Shown here one piece after another: positions 41,937 to 51,333 of a stretch of DNA of 64,000 bases. The notes below the pieces were generated by a model, which did not search any database, was not told where the DNA came from, and worked only from the letters and a program-made list of their open reading frames with translations. Made by a program: the position numbers and the translations under genes. Each line of letters starts with the position of its first letter. The first letter of the stretch is position 1. Source of the stretch: Derxia gummosa DSM 723 (GTDB taxonomy: Bacteria; Pseudomonadota; Gammaproteobacteria; Burkholderiales; Burkholderiaceae_E); NCBI RefSeq assembly GCF_000482785.1, contig NZ_AXWS01000008.1, forward strand, positions 620,001 through 684,000. The letters are read 5' to 3'.

Positions 41937-42641
41937 CTATTTCGGCGCCGTGGTCGAACGCACCTGCGGGTCGAACAGCACCATCGTCCGCCTGGGGTTC
42001 GGGTCGTCGTAGCTGCTGCCGATCCACACATAGGCGCCGATGGTGACGTCGACGAGCAGGTCGGCGCTGTTGCCGGGCGTCGGCACGGTCTGGGTGAAGG
42101 TGACCTGCATGTCGCCGCTGTCGCTGCTGAAGTCGCCGTCGGGCGGCAGGGGGGCGTCGCAGGGGGCGACATAGGCCGGGGGCAGCAGCGGATTGAAGCC
42201 GTCGCACAGGTTGGGGCTGATGAAGCGCTCCGGCATGACCGGACTGGCGATGGCGTCGGCGGCGAGCGTGTAGCCGACGGTGCTGGTGCAGTAGATGCGG
42301 CCGCTCCAGGCAATGCCCTGGACCACGTGCGGGAAGTTCGCGCCACGGGAGTAGCTGGTGAAGCGCAGCTGGTAGCTGACCGTGCCGTCGAGCGTGCCGC
42401 CGCCGTCCGTCGGTGTGGTCTGCGGCTTGCGCACATAGCCCAGCACTTCGTAGGGCAGCAGGCCCATGAACTCGCTCGCGCCGCCGTTCTGGTAGATGCG
42501 GGCATAGCGCAGCGCGGCCAGCTGGGGCTCGTTGGGGGCTACCGGCGGGTACACGATGATCGTGCAGGTGCTGGCGTTGACCGGCGTATCGAACTTGCCG
42601 CGCGGATTGACATGCGGGGTGGGGACGTACTGGATGCTCAT
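41937..42641 (-). CDS. Uncharacterised 234-residue protein, downstream of the nSTAND regulator
   Basis: Not recognised. It begins MSIQYVPTPHVNPRGKFDTP and has no signal peptide. It has alternating beta-like blocks (STCTIIVYPPVAPNEPQLAA, LPYEVLGYVRKPQTTPTDGG, VSYQLRFTSYSRGANFPHVV) and four or five Cys, one pair in SPNLCDGFNPLLPPAY and APCDAPLPP. The start lies 23 bases after the stop of the nSTAND regulator on the same strand, so the two form an operon diverging from the TOMM genes. A role in that system is only inferred from position. Confidence 0.65.
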   Translation of the reverse strand: MSIQYVPTPHVNPRGKFDTPVNASTCTIIVYPPVAPNEPQLAALRYARIYQNGGASEFMGLLPYEVLGYVRKPQTTPTDGGGTLDGTVSYQLRFTSYSRGANFPHVVQGIAWSGRIYCTSTVGYTLAADAIASPVMPERFISPNLCDGFNPLLPPAYVAPCDAPLPPDGDFSSDSGDMQVTFTQTVPTPGNSADLLVDVTIGAYVWIGSSYDDPNPRRTMVLFDPQVRSTTAPK

Positions 42642-42663
42642 GGGCGCTTGCCTTGGTGGTGGG

Positions 42664-45600
42664 TCAATCGTCGGGCCTGCCGGCGGCGGCCAGTTCCCGG
42701 CCGCGATAGCCGTTGCGCGCGAGCAGGGTGGCCAGTTCGCGCGTGGCGGCATCGGGAGCCTGGCCGGGTTCGGTCAGCGCGAGCCGGGCGGCGAGCCGGG
42801 CCGGCAGGAAGTCGTTGCCGAGCAGCGGCGCGCGTTCGAGCCGGGCGAGCGAGTCGGCGAGGGCGGCGCGCGCGCGGCTGATGCGCAGCGGGTTGCCTTC
42901 GCGCCGGGCGAGCGCGAGGTGGTCGCGAAGCAGGGCGCCGAGCGCCGGCTCGGCACGCGGCTCGGCCGAGGCGAGCAGGCCGATGCCGCGCGCGAGCGCC
43001 GCGTCGGCGGCGCCAAGATCATTGGCGGCAAGCGCGAGCCGCGCGAGCTGGCGCAGGCAGCGACCGGCGTCGATGGCAGTGGCCACCGGCACATCGCGTT
43101 CGAGCATGGGCGCGAGGCGGGCGAGTGCGGCCTCGACCTGGCGCCGGTCGCGTTCGCGCGCGCCGGGCGTGGCGGCGAACGCCAGCTCGGCTTCGCGGCA
43201 GTCGAGCTGGGCGCGGCGGCGCTGCCATTCGGGCCGGCCGGGGTCGATGGCGAGCGCGCGGTCGAGGTAGTCGCGCGCGACGCGAACGCGGTCGAGCGCG
43301 CCGGCGTCGTCGCCGAGGTCGGCGAGCCACATCGCCTGCTGGGCGGCGAGCACGCTGGCGCGCGATTGCCAGTCGGCCTCGCCGCGACGGCGCTCGGCGA
43401 TCGGCGCGATCAGCGCGAAGCCGGCGCGCGCGAATTCGAGCGCGCGTGCCGGCGCCGGCCGGTTGCCGTGGGCATTGGCGAGCCAGGAGAGCGTGTCGGC
43501 GAGGTCGGCGCCGAGCAGGTCGTCGTCCTCGTGGGTCGTGCGGAGCTGGCGCTTGAGCCGCACCGACTGGTCGAAGGCGGCGATGGCGTCGTCGAGCCGG
43601 CCCTGGGCGAGCGCGACGCTGCCGAGGCTGGACAGGGCATAGGACTGCTCGGTCATCGCATCGCGGTCGGTCGGGCGCAGTTCGGCCCAGCGGTCGGCGG
43701 TGGCGCGGTAGAGCCCGAAGTACTGGCCGGCGGTGGCGAAGTCGCGCCGGTCGTAGCCGATCTGGCCCATCCAGAAGCGAAGCTCGCCCAGCAGCTTGAG
43801 CAGGCCGATGTCGTCGATGCGCGCCGGGTCGTCGGGCAGCAGGGCCAGTGCGGCTCGCAGCCGCAGCTCGGCGGCATCGGTCTCGCCGCGCGCCTGCTCG
43901 ACCTCGGCGCCGACCTGCAAGGCCCGCGCGCGTGCCATGCGCGATCCGAGGTCGCCTTCGCGCCCGCCTTCGGCGAGAAAGCGCAGCGCCTGGCTGCTGA
44001 CGTCCTCGAGCAGGTCGAGCCGGCCGATCGGCCTGAGCTTGTCGGCCAGCCCGCCGACCATGAAGCTCATCAGCCCCTCGGCCTCGCGGCGGCGCGCATC
44101 GGCCACTTGGCGCGCCTCGAAGGCGATGGCGGCGAGCAGCGTGGCCACCAGCGCCAGCAGCGCGAGCGCGCCGATCGCGAGCTTGCGGCGGCGGCGCAGG
44201 CCGCGCGCGCGCTCGGCCGAGGCGGCGAGCCAGCGCGTCTCGTCGGGCGTGAGGTCGAGTTCGGCGGCGGCGAGCAGCTCGGTGGCTTCGTCGAGCTGAC
44301 GGCCCGGCGGCAGCAGGAAGTCGGGCGATTCGTCTTCGTGCGACCAGCGCGCCACCAGCGGCGTGATGCGCGCGCGCAACCGCAGCGCGGCGCGGTGGCT
44401 TTCGATCCAGGCGGTGGCGCGCGGCCAGTGACGGAACAGCGCCTCGTGGCTGACCGAGAAGCAGGGTTCGCCGTCGATGAACTCGGTGACGAGCAGGCGC
44501 GCCGCCACCAGCGCGTCGAGCAGCCGGCGCTCGTGGCTGCCGCCCAGTTCGGCGAAACGGGCGCGGCGCGCGCTCACATGGTCGCCGTCGTCGAGCACGA
44601 GCATGCGCGACATGAGTCGCCCGAGCGCCTGCTGCGCCTCCGCCGGCAACGCCGCGACGGTGTGCTCGGCGCGCTGGCCGATCGCGCCCTCGACGCCGCC
44701 CATCGCGCGATAGGCCGCGAAGGTGAGCCGGCCGCGTTCGTCGCGGCTGCGGTAGAGCTCGGCCAGCGCGTATTCGAGCAGCGGCAGCACCTCGTTGCCG
44801 CGGGCGGCGGCATCGCGCAGCTCGTCGTCGAGGCGGGCACCGCCGGCATCGACCTCGAAGCTCAGGCCGGCCGCGAGCGCCGGGTGCCGGATCATCTGGG
44901 CCAGTTCGGCCGGCGTGGGCGGCGGCACGTCGAACTGGCCGGCACCCGCGCGCAGCGGCGACAGTGCCGCGAGCCGCGTGATGTCGGGATAGAACTCGTT
45001 GCGGCAGGCCGCGAGCACGAACACGCGCGGGCAGGCCGCGAGCCGCGCCAGCATCTCGACGAAGGCGGCGCGCGCGGCCGCCGTGAAGCCGGGCAGGGTG
45101 AACAGATGCTCGAAGGGATCGATCAGCAGATAGAGCCGCCCCGCCGGCGCGCCGCCGCCGGCCCGCGCCGCGAGCAGCGCCTCGACGGCCGATTCGGGCG
45201 CGACGCTCAGCCAGTCGGTGTCGACCGTCTGGCCGGGCACGAGCGCCGTTTCCAGCAGCGCCGCAAGCTGGTGCCAGGCGTCATGCCGTTCACCGGGCAT
45301 GTCGAGCCGCCAGTGCAGCACCGCCGCCGGGCGCGCCGGATGCTCGGGCGCGAGGCTGTCGAGCCGCGCCATCAGCCCGGCGCGCAGCAGCGAGGTCTTG
45401 CCGCAGCCGCTGGAGCCGAGCACGAGCAGGAAGCCGTTGCCCGCCGCGCACTGCCGGCCGACCCGCTCCGCCAAGTCGGCCACCGCGCGGTCGCGTCCGA
45501 AGAAGCAGTCGGAATGGCTGCTGTCGAAAGCCTCCAGCCCGCGAAACGGACTCGCCGACGGCGCCTGCAGCGGCGAGATATCGATGCCCGCGTCAAGCAA

Positions 45601-45945
45601 TTGCACCGGCTGCATCAGCCGATAGCCGCGCTTGCGGATCGTCTCGATATAGATCGGCCGGGTCGCGCTATCGCCCAGCACACGCCGCAATTGGGCAATC
45701 GTCTTGTGCAGCGGGTTGTCGCCGGTATCGATGCCGGCCCAGCATTGATCGAGCAATTGGTCGGCCGAAATGACCGCGCCATTGCCTTCTGCCAGACAGA
45801 CCAGCACATCCATGCAGCGCGGCTCCACCTGGGCGCGCAGGCCGGCGCGCACGAGCGCGTTCTCGGCCGGAAATGCCAGCCAGTCGCCAAGGCGGAATGG
45901 CCGGGTTTCGGCGACGGCAAGGGGTGAAGCGCGAAGGCGATCCAT
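42664..45945 (-). CDS. Winged-helix / nSTAND1 NTPase / TM / TPR regulator
   Basis: A 1093-residue protein. An OmpR/CadC-type winged helix (16-112; RVLGDSATRPIYIETIRKRGYR is the recognition/wing end) precedes an nSTAND1 signature (SPFRGLEAFDSSHSDCFFGR) and Walker A GSSGCGKTS at 177-185. Walker B is YLLIDPFEHLF at 272-282. One TM helix follows basic RRRR at about 589-608; after it comes a TPR-type helical repeat region (QYFGLYRATADRWAELRPTD, ALSSLGSVALAQGRLDDA). With no signal peptide, the DNA-binding half should be cytoplasmic and the repeats periplasmic. It is likely a membrane-bound sensor/regulator. The 45945 start is chosen by domain start. Confidence 0.85.
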   Translation of the reverse strand: MDRLRASPLAVAETRPFRLGDWLAFPAENALVRAGLRAQVEPRCMDVLVCLAEGNGAVISADQLLDQCWAGIDTGDNPLHKTIAQLRRVLGDSATRPIYIETIRKRGYRLMQPVQLLDAGIDISPLQAPSASPFRGLEAFDSSHSDCFFGRDRAVADLAERVGRQCAAGNGFLLVLGSSGCGKTSLLRAGLMARLDSLAPEHPARPAAVLHWRLDMPGERHDAWHQLAALLETALVPGQTVDTDWLSVAPESAVEALLAARAGGGAPAGRLYLLIDPFEHLFTLPGFTAAARAAFVEMLARLAACPRVFVLAACRNEFYPDITRLAALSPLRAGAGQFDVPPPTPAELAQMIRHPALAAGLSFEVDAGGARLDDELRDAAARGNEVLPLLEYALAELYRSRDERGRLTFAAYRAMGGVEGAIGQRAEHTVAALPAEAQQALGRLMSRMLVLDDGDHVSARRARFAELGGSHERRLLDALVAARLLVTEFIDGEPCFSVSHEALFRHWPRATAWIESHRAALRLRARITPLVARWSHEDESPDFLLPPGRQLDEATELLAAAELDLTPDETRWLAASAERARGLRRRRKLAIGALALLALVATLLAAIAFEARQVADARRREAEGLMSFMVGGLADKLRPIGRLDLLEDVSSQALRFLAEGGREGDLGSRMARARALQVGAEVEQARGETDAAELRLRAALALLPDDPARIDDIGLLKLLGELRFWMGQIGYDRRDFATAGQYFGLYRATADRWAELRPTDRDAMTEQSYALSSLGSVALAQGRLDDAIAAFDQSVRLKRQLRTTHEDDDLLGADLADTLSWLANAHGNRPAPARALEFARAGFALIAPIAERRRGEADWQSRASVLAAQQAMWLADLGDDAGALDRVRVARDYLDRALAIDPGRPEWQRRRAQLDCREAELAFAATPGARERDRRQVEAALARLAPMLERDVPVATAIDAGRCLRQLARLALAANDLGAADAALARGIGLLASAEPRAEPALGALLRDHLALARREGNPLRISRARAALADSLARLERAPLLGNDFLPARLAARLALTEPGQAPDAATRELATLLARNGYRGRELAAAGRPDD

Positions 45946-46462
45946 GGGCAGCACGCGTGGGTTGCTGGAAAGACGGCGAGTCGGACCCTGGCGCGGAAAA
46001 GGGGCGGGCAAAGGCTAGCCAGCACCGCCGGCGATCCCGGACGGATGCGTCAAAAACTGTGAATTAATTCACGCAGGAAACGGTGTCACCCGAAATCGGA
46101 TGGCGATTGGCCATTGGCTTGCTTGCCGGATTGCGACCGATTCGTTTGCGCCAATCGTGCAAGGTGAACGTCATTTTTTTGAATTTTCATATTCCGGAAC
46201 CATCTTGGCGGCAGGCCGATAAGCTGCATCGGCAATCCACCGGCAATTGCCCTGCCGAATCGCCGGTTCGGCCGTCTGCCCGAAAGGCCATTCCCGGCGA
46301 TCTGCAATGGCGAAATGCGGAACATGCCGCAAGCCGAGGATGTAATTGCCCTATTCAGCGATGCAGGGATTCGCTCCCTAACAAAAAGCTATTACATTCA
46401 ATTACGCGAGCTGTTCGTGCGAGCGGCCCGCGTCTTCCGTTTCCATCCAGGAGAGCCGTCCT
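45946..46462. other. 517 bp AT-richer divergent control region of the TOMM island
   Basis: This is the shared upstream region of the nSTAND regulator (minus) and the FHA-kinase operon (plus). It has markedly more A/T than the neighbours (for example 46168-46198 and 46378-46402). It contains the 14-base perfect palindrome GTGAATTAATTCAC at 46059-46072, a candidate operator, and ATTCCGGAAC near 46190. No gene is convincing on either strand; short open frames lack recognisable protein character. Confidence 0.55.
46059..46072. promoter_or_regulatory. 14-bp perfect palindrome GTGAATTAATTCAC (candidate operator)
   Basis: It lies 114 bases upstream of the nSTAND regulator start and 390 bases upstream of the FHA gene. 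Perfect dyad symmetry in an intergenic region next to a DNA-binding protein gene makes it a plausible autoregulatory site. Confidence 0.5.
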
Positions 46463-47431
46463 GTGGGCATGCTGCTCAATGCTGTGACGGGCGAGTGCGT
46501 CGTCCTGCGTTCGAATCATGTGTTCGGCCGCGATGCCATGCGATCCGACACCCATATTCCCGACCCCGAAGTGTCGATGATGCATGCCGTCGCGCGCTGG
46601 CGTGATGGCGGCTGGGCCGTCGCCGATCACAGCCGCAACGGCACCATCGTCGACGGTCGCTTCCTGTCGAAAGGGCAATGGGTGCCGCTCAGGATCGATC
46701 AGCAGCTGCGTTTCGGTTCCAGCCCGGCAAGCCAGTTTCGCGTCGCCGACCTGGCGCCGCCCGGCAGTCTGCTGGTGTGCGATGCGCCGGGTGTCAAGCC
46801 GATCCCGCTGCAACGCAACAACCTGCTGCCGTCGGCGGAAGAGCCCGAGCTGTCGATCTACCAGAGCGACACCGGTCACTGGATGCTCGAACGCGAAGGC
46901 GAGGCCCAGGTCCTCGGCTCCGGCGCAACCCTCGACCTCGCCGGCCAGCGCTACCGGCTGCTGCTTTCCGACGAGGTGGACGAGACTCGCGCCGAACTGG
47001 TCGGCAGCCAGCTCGGCGCGCCCCGACTGTGCTTCCGGCTCAGCCTGGATGAAGAACACACCCAACTGCGCGTCACCCACGGTGCCCACGAGGCCGATCT
47101 GGGCGAACGCATGCACCACTACTGCCTGGTCACGCTGGCGCGCCGACGGTTGGCCGACGCGCATGCCGGCATCGGGCCGGCCGACCAGGGCTGGCTTGCC
47201 GGCAGCGATCTCGCGCGCATGCTCGGCATGGACATCCAGCATGTGAACGTGCAGATCTTCCGGGCCCGCAACCAGCTCATGGCGGCACTGCCGTCGGCGG
47301 TGCAACTCGCCAACATCGTCGAGCGCCGGCGCGGCAGCCTGAGGCTCGGCGGTTTCGGCTTCGGGATCTTCCGCGGCGATGCGCTCGAAGGCGAATTCAT
47401 GCCCGAGGCCATGGTCGGCGAGGACGTCTGA
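46463..47431 (+). CDS. FHA-domain protein with C-terminal winged-helix-like segment
   Basis: A 322-residue protein. The N-terminal FHA domain keeps the phosphothreonine-binding residues: G22-R23, S38, H41 and N59-G60-T61. The middle is beta-rich and may be a second FHA-like fold; the C-terminal part (about 220-275; HYCLVTLARRRLADAHAGIG, DLARMLGMDIQHVNVQIFRA) is a winged helix-like block seen with FHA in TOMM-linked regulators. The GTG at 46463 is preferred over ATG 46469 because AGGAG lies nine bases upstream. Its stop overlaps the kinase start by one base. It is the likely reader of kinase phosphorylation. Confidence 0.85.
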   Translation: MGMLLNAVTGECVVLRSNHVFGRDAMRSDTHIPDPEVSMMHAVARWRDGGWAVADHSRNGTIVDGRFLSKGQWVPLRIDQQLRFGSSPASQFRVADLAPPGSLLVCDAPGVKPIPLQRNNLLPSAEEPELSIYQSDTGHWMLEREGEAQVLGSGATLDLAGQRYRLLLSDEVDETRAELVGSQLGAPRLCFRLSLDEEHTQLRVTHGAHEADLGERMHHYCLVTLARRRLADAHAGIGPADQGWLAGSDLARMLGMDIQHVNVQIFRARNQLMAALPSAVQLANIVERRRGSLRLGGFGFGIFRGDALEGEFMPEAMVGEDV

Positions 47432-50400
47432 TGGGGGCCGCACCCGTGCCGTCGCTGCCTGGTTATGCGCTGCTCGGTTTCCTGGGCGAAGGCACGAGCG
47501 GCAGCGTGCACCGCGCGCGTCACCTGAGCACCGGGCAGGACGTGGCGATCAAGCTGCTGCGTCGCCCGGCCGATGACGACGCCGCCGCGCGCGGCCAGCG
47601 TGATGCCCGCTTCCTGCGCGAGACCCAGCTTTGCGCGCGCCTGCACCATCCGCACATCGTGCGCATGCTTGATCGCGGCGAGACGGCGGCCGGCGAGCAT
47701 TTCGCGGTGTTCGAGTACGTCGACGGCGAGACGCTGCGCGACCTGCTGCTGCGCGGCGGTCCGCTGGCACCGGCCGAGGCGGCCGAGCTGATGGCCCAGG
47801 TGCTCGACGCGCTGGTGGCGGCCCACGGCCAGGGTGTGGTGCACCGCGACCTGAAGCCGCTCAACATCATGGTCACGCGCACCGGCGCGCGCGCCCACGC
47901 CAAGGTGCTTGACTTCGGCATCGGCACGATCGCCGGCGAGCTGGCACCGGCCGAAGCGCGCGACGCCGGCCTCGCGCTGGGCACGCCGCGCTATGTCGCG
48001 CCCGAGCAGTTGCGCGGCGAGCCGGCCACGGCGCGTTCCGATCTCTATGCCTGGGGCCTGATCCTGGTCGAATGCCTGACCGGCGCGCCGGTCGTGCGCG
48101 GCGAGTCGCTGGCTCAGATCTATCACCAGCATCTCAGTCCGAACGAGGTACCGCTGCCGGCGGCGCTCGCGGGTCATCCGCTCGGCGGGTTGCTGCGGCG
48201 CGTGCTGGCCAAGAATCCGCGCGAGCGCGTCTCCGAGGCGCGCGAGCTGTACGAGCAGCTGCGCCAGATTCCGCTGTCCGACCTTGATCCGCGCCAGATA
48301 CGCGTGGGCGCCGATTCCGGTCTGGTCGGGTTCGCCAGCGCCACCGACGCAACCCGCGTCGCGGCCGGCGCGCCTCAGCATCGGCGCCAGATCACGATGC
48401 TCTGCCTCGATCTGCGCATCTCGGCGGGCGAGGGCGCCCGACCCGACGGCCAGTTGCTCGACGAACTGCTCGACGACCAGCTGCTGCAATGCCATGACGC
48501 CTGCCTCGCGGCCGGCGCCTTCGCCGCCGGCGCGCTCGGCGGCATGCGGCTCTATTACTTCGGCTATCCGCTCGCGGCCGACAGCGCGGCACGCAGCGCG
48601 GCGCGCACCGCGCTCGAACTTCTGGGGCAGCTCGGTCAGCGCGCGCGCCGCATCGAGCGGCGCGACGGCGTGCAGCTCAGCCTGCGCATCGGACTGCACA
48701 CCGGCGTCGTGCTCGCGCGGCTCGGCCAGGTGCCGGCCGGCGTGGCCGCCACGGTGGCGACCCGGCTCGCGGCCGGCGCGATGCCGGGCAGCATCGCCGC
48801 CAGCGAGGGTGCGCGCGGCCTGCTCGAGCGCGATTTCCTGTTCGAGGCCACGGCCGAAGCGGCCGTCGGTGACGAGGCGGCGGTCTGGCAGCTCGTGGCC
48901 GAACGCGAATCGCTCGCCGACAGTCCCGAGGCCGGTACCCGTCCGCTGCTCGGGCGCGCCGCCGAGCTGGGCACGGTGCTGTCGGTGTGGGATCGCGCGC
49001 GCGCCGGCGCGGCCTGCGCGCTGCTGCTCAGCGGCGAGCCGGGCCTGGGCAAGTCGCGGCTCGCCCAGGCGCTGCGCGCCCGCATCCAGGCCGACGGCGG
49101 GCACAGCTGGCAGCTCACCTGCCTGCCCGAACAGCGCAACACCGCGCTCTATCCCTTCATGCGCTGGCTGTCGGCCCAGCTGCGGCTCGATGTAGTGGCC
49201 GAACCCCAGAGCGCGACGCGTCGTCTGGCCGAAGCGCTGGGCGGCATCGGTGGCGATGACGAGGCGGTGGCGGTGCTCGGCGCCTGGCTCGGCCTGCCGC
49301 CGCGCCCCGACCAGCCGCCGGTGCTGCTCGCGCCCCAGCGCCAGCGCCAGCTCGTGCTGGACACGCTGCACAACCTGCTGCACGCCCTGTCGGGCGGGCC
49401 GGCCGTGGTCGTGATCGAGGACGTGCACTGGATCGACCCGACCAGCCGCGAACTGCTCGACCGCCTCGTCGCCGAGGCGCCCTCAGGCCGGCTCGGCCTG
49501 CTGCTCACCACCCGTCCCGAAGGCGGTTACCAGCCCTCGGTCGACCGGCTGCAGCTCGGCGCGCTCGCGCCGTCGGAGGCCGCCGCGCTCGCGCGCGCGC
49601 TGCCAGGCGCCGAGGCGCTCGACGTTGGCGAGATCGAGCAGATCGTCGCGCGCGCCGAGGGCAATCCGCTCTATCTCACCGAGCTGACACGCGCCCGCAT
49701 CGGTCGGCGTGCCGGCCAAGGCGCCGATGCCGACCCGATCCCGGCCAGCCTGCGCGACGTGCTCGGCCAGGCGCTCGACCGACTCGGGCCCGCCAAGGAA
49801 ACGGCCCAGCTCGCCGCCGTGCTCGGCCGCGATTTCGACCTCGGGCTGCTGCTGTCGGTCGCGCTGCGCGACGAGGCCAGCGTGCAGGATGACCTCGAAC
49901 TCATGGAGCTGGCCGATCTCGCCGGGCGCCAGCGCCGGGTCCAGGGCGACAGCTTCAGCTTCCGCCATGCGCTCATCTGCGATGCGGCCTACGACTCCAT
50001 GACCACGCAGTTCCGCGAGCAGACGCATGCCCGCGTCGCGCGCGTGCTGGAAGCGGTCGATCCGGAAGGCAACGCGGTTGCGCTGGCACGGCACTACGCC
50101 GGTGCCAGCATGCACGAGGCCTCGGTGCGGCATGGCACGCGCGCGGCCTTCATCGCGCTCGGCCGCGCGCTCTACGACGAAGCGCTCGGTCATGCCGAGG
50201 TGGCCCGCGGTCGCCTCGACCGCCTGCCGACGGAGGTGCGTGCACCGGCCGAGCTCGAACTCGGCCTCATCACCACCCAGGCCATGATGTATCGCTACGG
50301 CTGGACGGACCCCCGGGTGCGCGAGACTGTCCAGCACACGCAAAGCCTGCTGACCAGCGCCGGATCGAGCGAGCAACGTTTCACCGCCCTCTGGGCGCTG

Positions 50401-51267
50401 GCGATCTACTACCACTGCGCCAGCGACCGCAGCCTGATGCGCGCCCCGGTAGCCCAGCTCGTTGCCATCGCCGAGGCGTCCGGCGATGCCCGCCTGCGTC
50501 GTGCCGCCTACACCATGGACGGCTCCTGCGCCTGGATCGACGGCCGTTACCCCGATGCCGCCAAGGCTTTCAGACGTGTGCTCGCCGAGCCGCGCGCCGA
50601 GGCGGGCGCGGATGTCGCGCATTACGCGCTCGATTGCCGGCCCTGGAGCGAAGCGTCGCTGGCGCTGGTCATCTGGTTCATCGATGGCGACCGGGAGGCC
50701 GCGCTCGCACACTCCGACGCGGCGCTCGCCGAAGCTGTTACCTGCGCGCACGTGCCAACGCTCGGGATCGTGCTGATGTACCGGGTACTGCTGCATCAGT
50801 ACATGCAGGATCGCGCCGGCATGCAGGCGGCCTGCGGGAGATTGCTGGAACTCTCCCGTCGCTACGGGTTGCCGGCGGTCGAGGCCTACGGCGCCATCCT
50901 CGACTGCTGGCTGCGCGAGGACGTGGCATCCATGACCGGGATTCTCGGCGCGCTCGATGCCATGGGCTGCATGCTCGGCCTGACCTATTACCGTTCCCTC
51001 GCAGGCGATCTGCTTGCGCGAGAGGGCCGTCTCGACGAGGCGATCGCCTGCCTGGATGAGTGCTTCGAACGCGCTCACCGCATCGGCGAGCGCTACTACG
51101 AGCCGGAACTTGCCATCCAGCAGGCTGGCAACCACCTCGCGCGCGGCCGGTCCGATGCGCGCCAGCAGGCGGCCCGTCTGCTGGAGCACGCCATCGAAGT
51201 CGCGCGTGTGAACGGCATGGTCGTGTCGGGCAGGCGTGCCGCCGCGATGCTGGGCCGGCTGGGCTGA
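47431..51267 (+). CDS. TOMM-system kinase/cyclase-like/AAA/TPR fusion
   Basis: 1278 residues. The Ser/Thr kinase has an intact core: GEGTSGSV (19-26), K41, HRDLKPLN (D140) and DFG (161-163). A class III cyclase-like domain (about 320-480) keeps the shape (YYFGYPLAADSAARSAA, LSLRIGLHTGVVLA), but the second metal Asp of the usual GDG is missing (GALGGMRLYY), so it is probably inactive. A STAND/AAA domain follows (Walker A GEPGLGKS at 535-542; VVVIEDVHWID at 659-669), then TPR-like repeats to the end. This architecture and length match the family known as TOMM system kinase/cyclase fusion proteins. It is downstream of FHA and 66 bp upstream of the precursor genes. Confidence 0.92.
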   Translation: MGAAPVPSLPGYALLGFLGEGTSGSVHRARHLSTGQDVAIKLLRRPADDDAAARGQRDARFLRETQLCARLHHPHIVRMLDRGETAAGEHFAVFEYVDGETLRDLLLRGGPLAPAEAAELMAQVLDALVAAHGQGVVHRDLKPLNIMVTRTGARAHAKVLDFGIGTIAGELAPAEARDAGLALGTPRYVAPEQLRGEPATARSDLYAWGLILVECLTGAPVVRGESLAQIYHQHLSPNEVPLPAALAGHPLGGLLRRVLAKNPRERVSEARELYEQLRQIPLSDLDPRQIRVGADSGLVGFASATDATRVAAGAPQHRRQITMLCLDLRISAGEGARPDGQLLDELLDDQLLQCHDACLAAGAFAAGALGGMRLYYFGYPLAADSAARSAARTALELLGQLGQRARRIERRDGVQLSLRIGLHTGVVLARLGQVPAGVAATVATRLAAGAMPGSIAASEGARGLLERDFLFEATAEAAVGDEAAVWQLVAERESLADSPEAGTRPLLGRAAELGTVLSVWDRARAGAACALLLSGEPGLGKSRLAQALRARIQADGGHSWQLTCLPEQRNTALYPFMRWLSAQLRLDVVAEPQSATRRLAEALGGIGGDDEAVAVLGAWLGLPPRPDQPPVLLAPQRQRQLVLDTLHNLLHALSGGPAVVVIEDVHWIDPTSRELLDRLVAEAPSGRLGLLLTTRPEGGYQPSVDRLQLGALAPSEAAALARALPGAEALDVGEIEQIVARAEGNPLYLTELTRARIGRRAGQGADADPIPASLRDVLGQALDRLGPAKETAQLAAVLGRDFDLGLLLSVALRDEASVQDDLELMELADLAGRQRRVQGDSFSFRHALICDAAYDSMTTQFREQTHARVARVLEAVDPEGNAVALARHYAGASMHEASVRHGTRAAFIALGRALYDEALGHAEVARGRLDRLPTEVRAPAELELGLITTQAMMYRYGWTDPRVRETVQHTQSLLTSAGSSEQRFTALWALAIYYHCASDRSLMRAPVAQLVAIAEASGDARLRRAAYTMDGSCAWIDGRYPDAAKAFRRVLAEPRAEAGADVAHYALDCRPWSEASLALVIWFIDGDREAALAHSDAALAEAVTCAHVPTLGIVLMYRVLLHQYMQDRAGMQAACGRLLELSRRYGLPAVEAYGAILDCWLREDVASMTGILGALDAMGCMLGLTYYRSLAGDLLAREGRLDEAIACLDECFERAHRIGERYYEPELAIQQAGNHLARGRSDARQQAARLLEHAIEVARVNGMVVSGRRAAAMLGRLG

Positions 51268-51286
51268 GCTTCGCGGCGATGCAGGT

Positions 51287-51301
51287 GCCGCCTCGGGCGG
51301 C
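51287..51301 (+). terminator. Short GC hairpin between kinase and precursor genes
   Basis: A 6-bp stem GCCGCC/GGCGGC with a three-base loop lies between the kinase stop and the precursor Shine-Dalgarno. It could attenuate or mark an RNA end that raises precursor yield. It has no T-tract, so this is tentative. Confidence 0.35.
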
Positions 51302-51333
51302 TGCCCAAATCCAACCCACGGAGCACACCCACG

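Noticed and set aside
46083-46487. Small reading frame in the TOMM control region
   Set aside because: Overlaps the FHA gene start and has no protein character; the region reads as regulatory.
51287-51301. Treating the short hairpin as a strong terminator before the precursors
   Set aside because: No T-tract and only six base pairs; kept only as a tentative attenuator or stabiliser.
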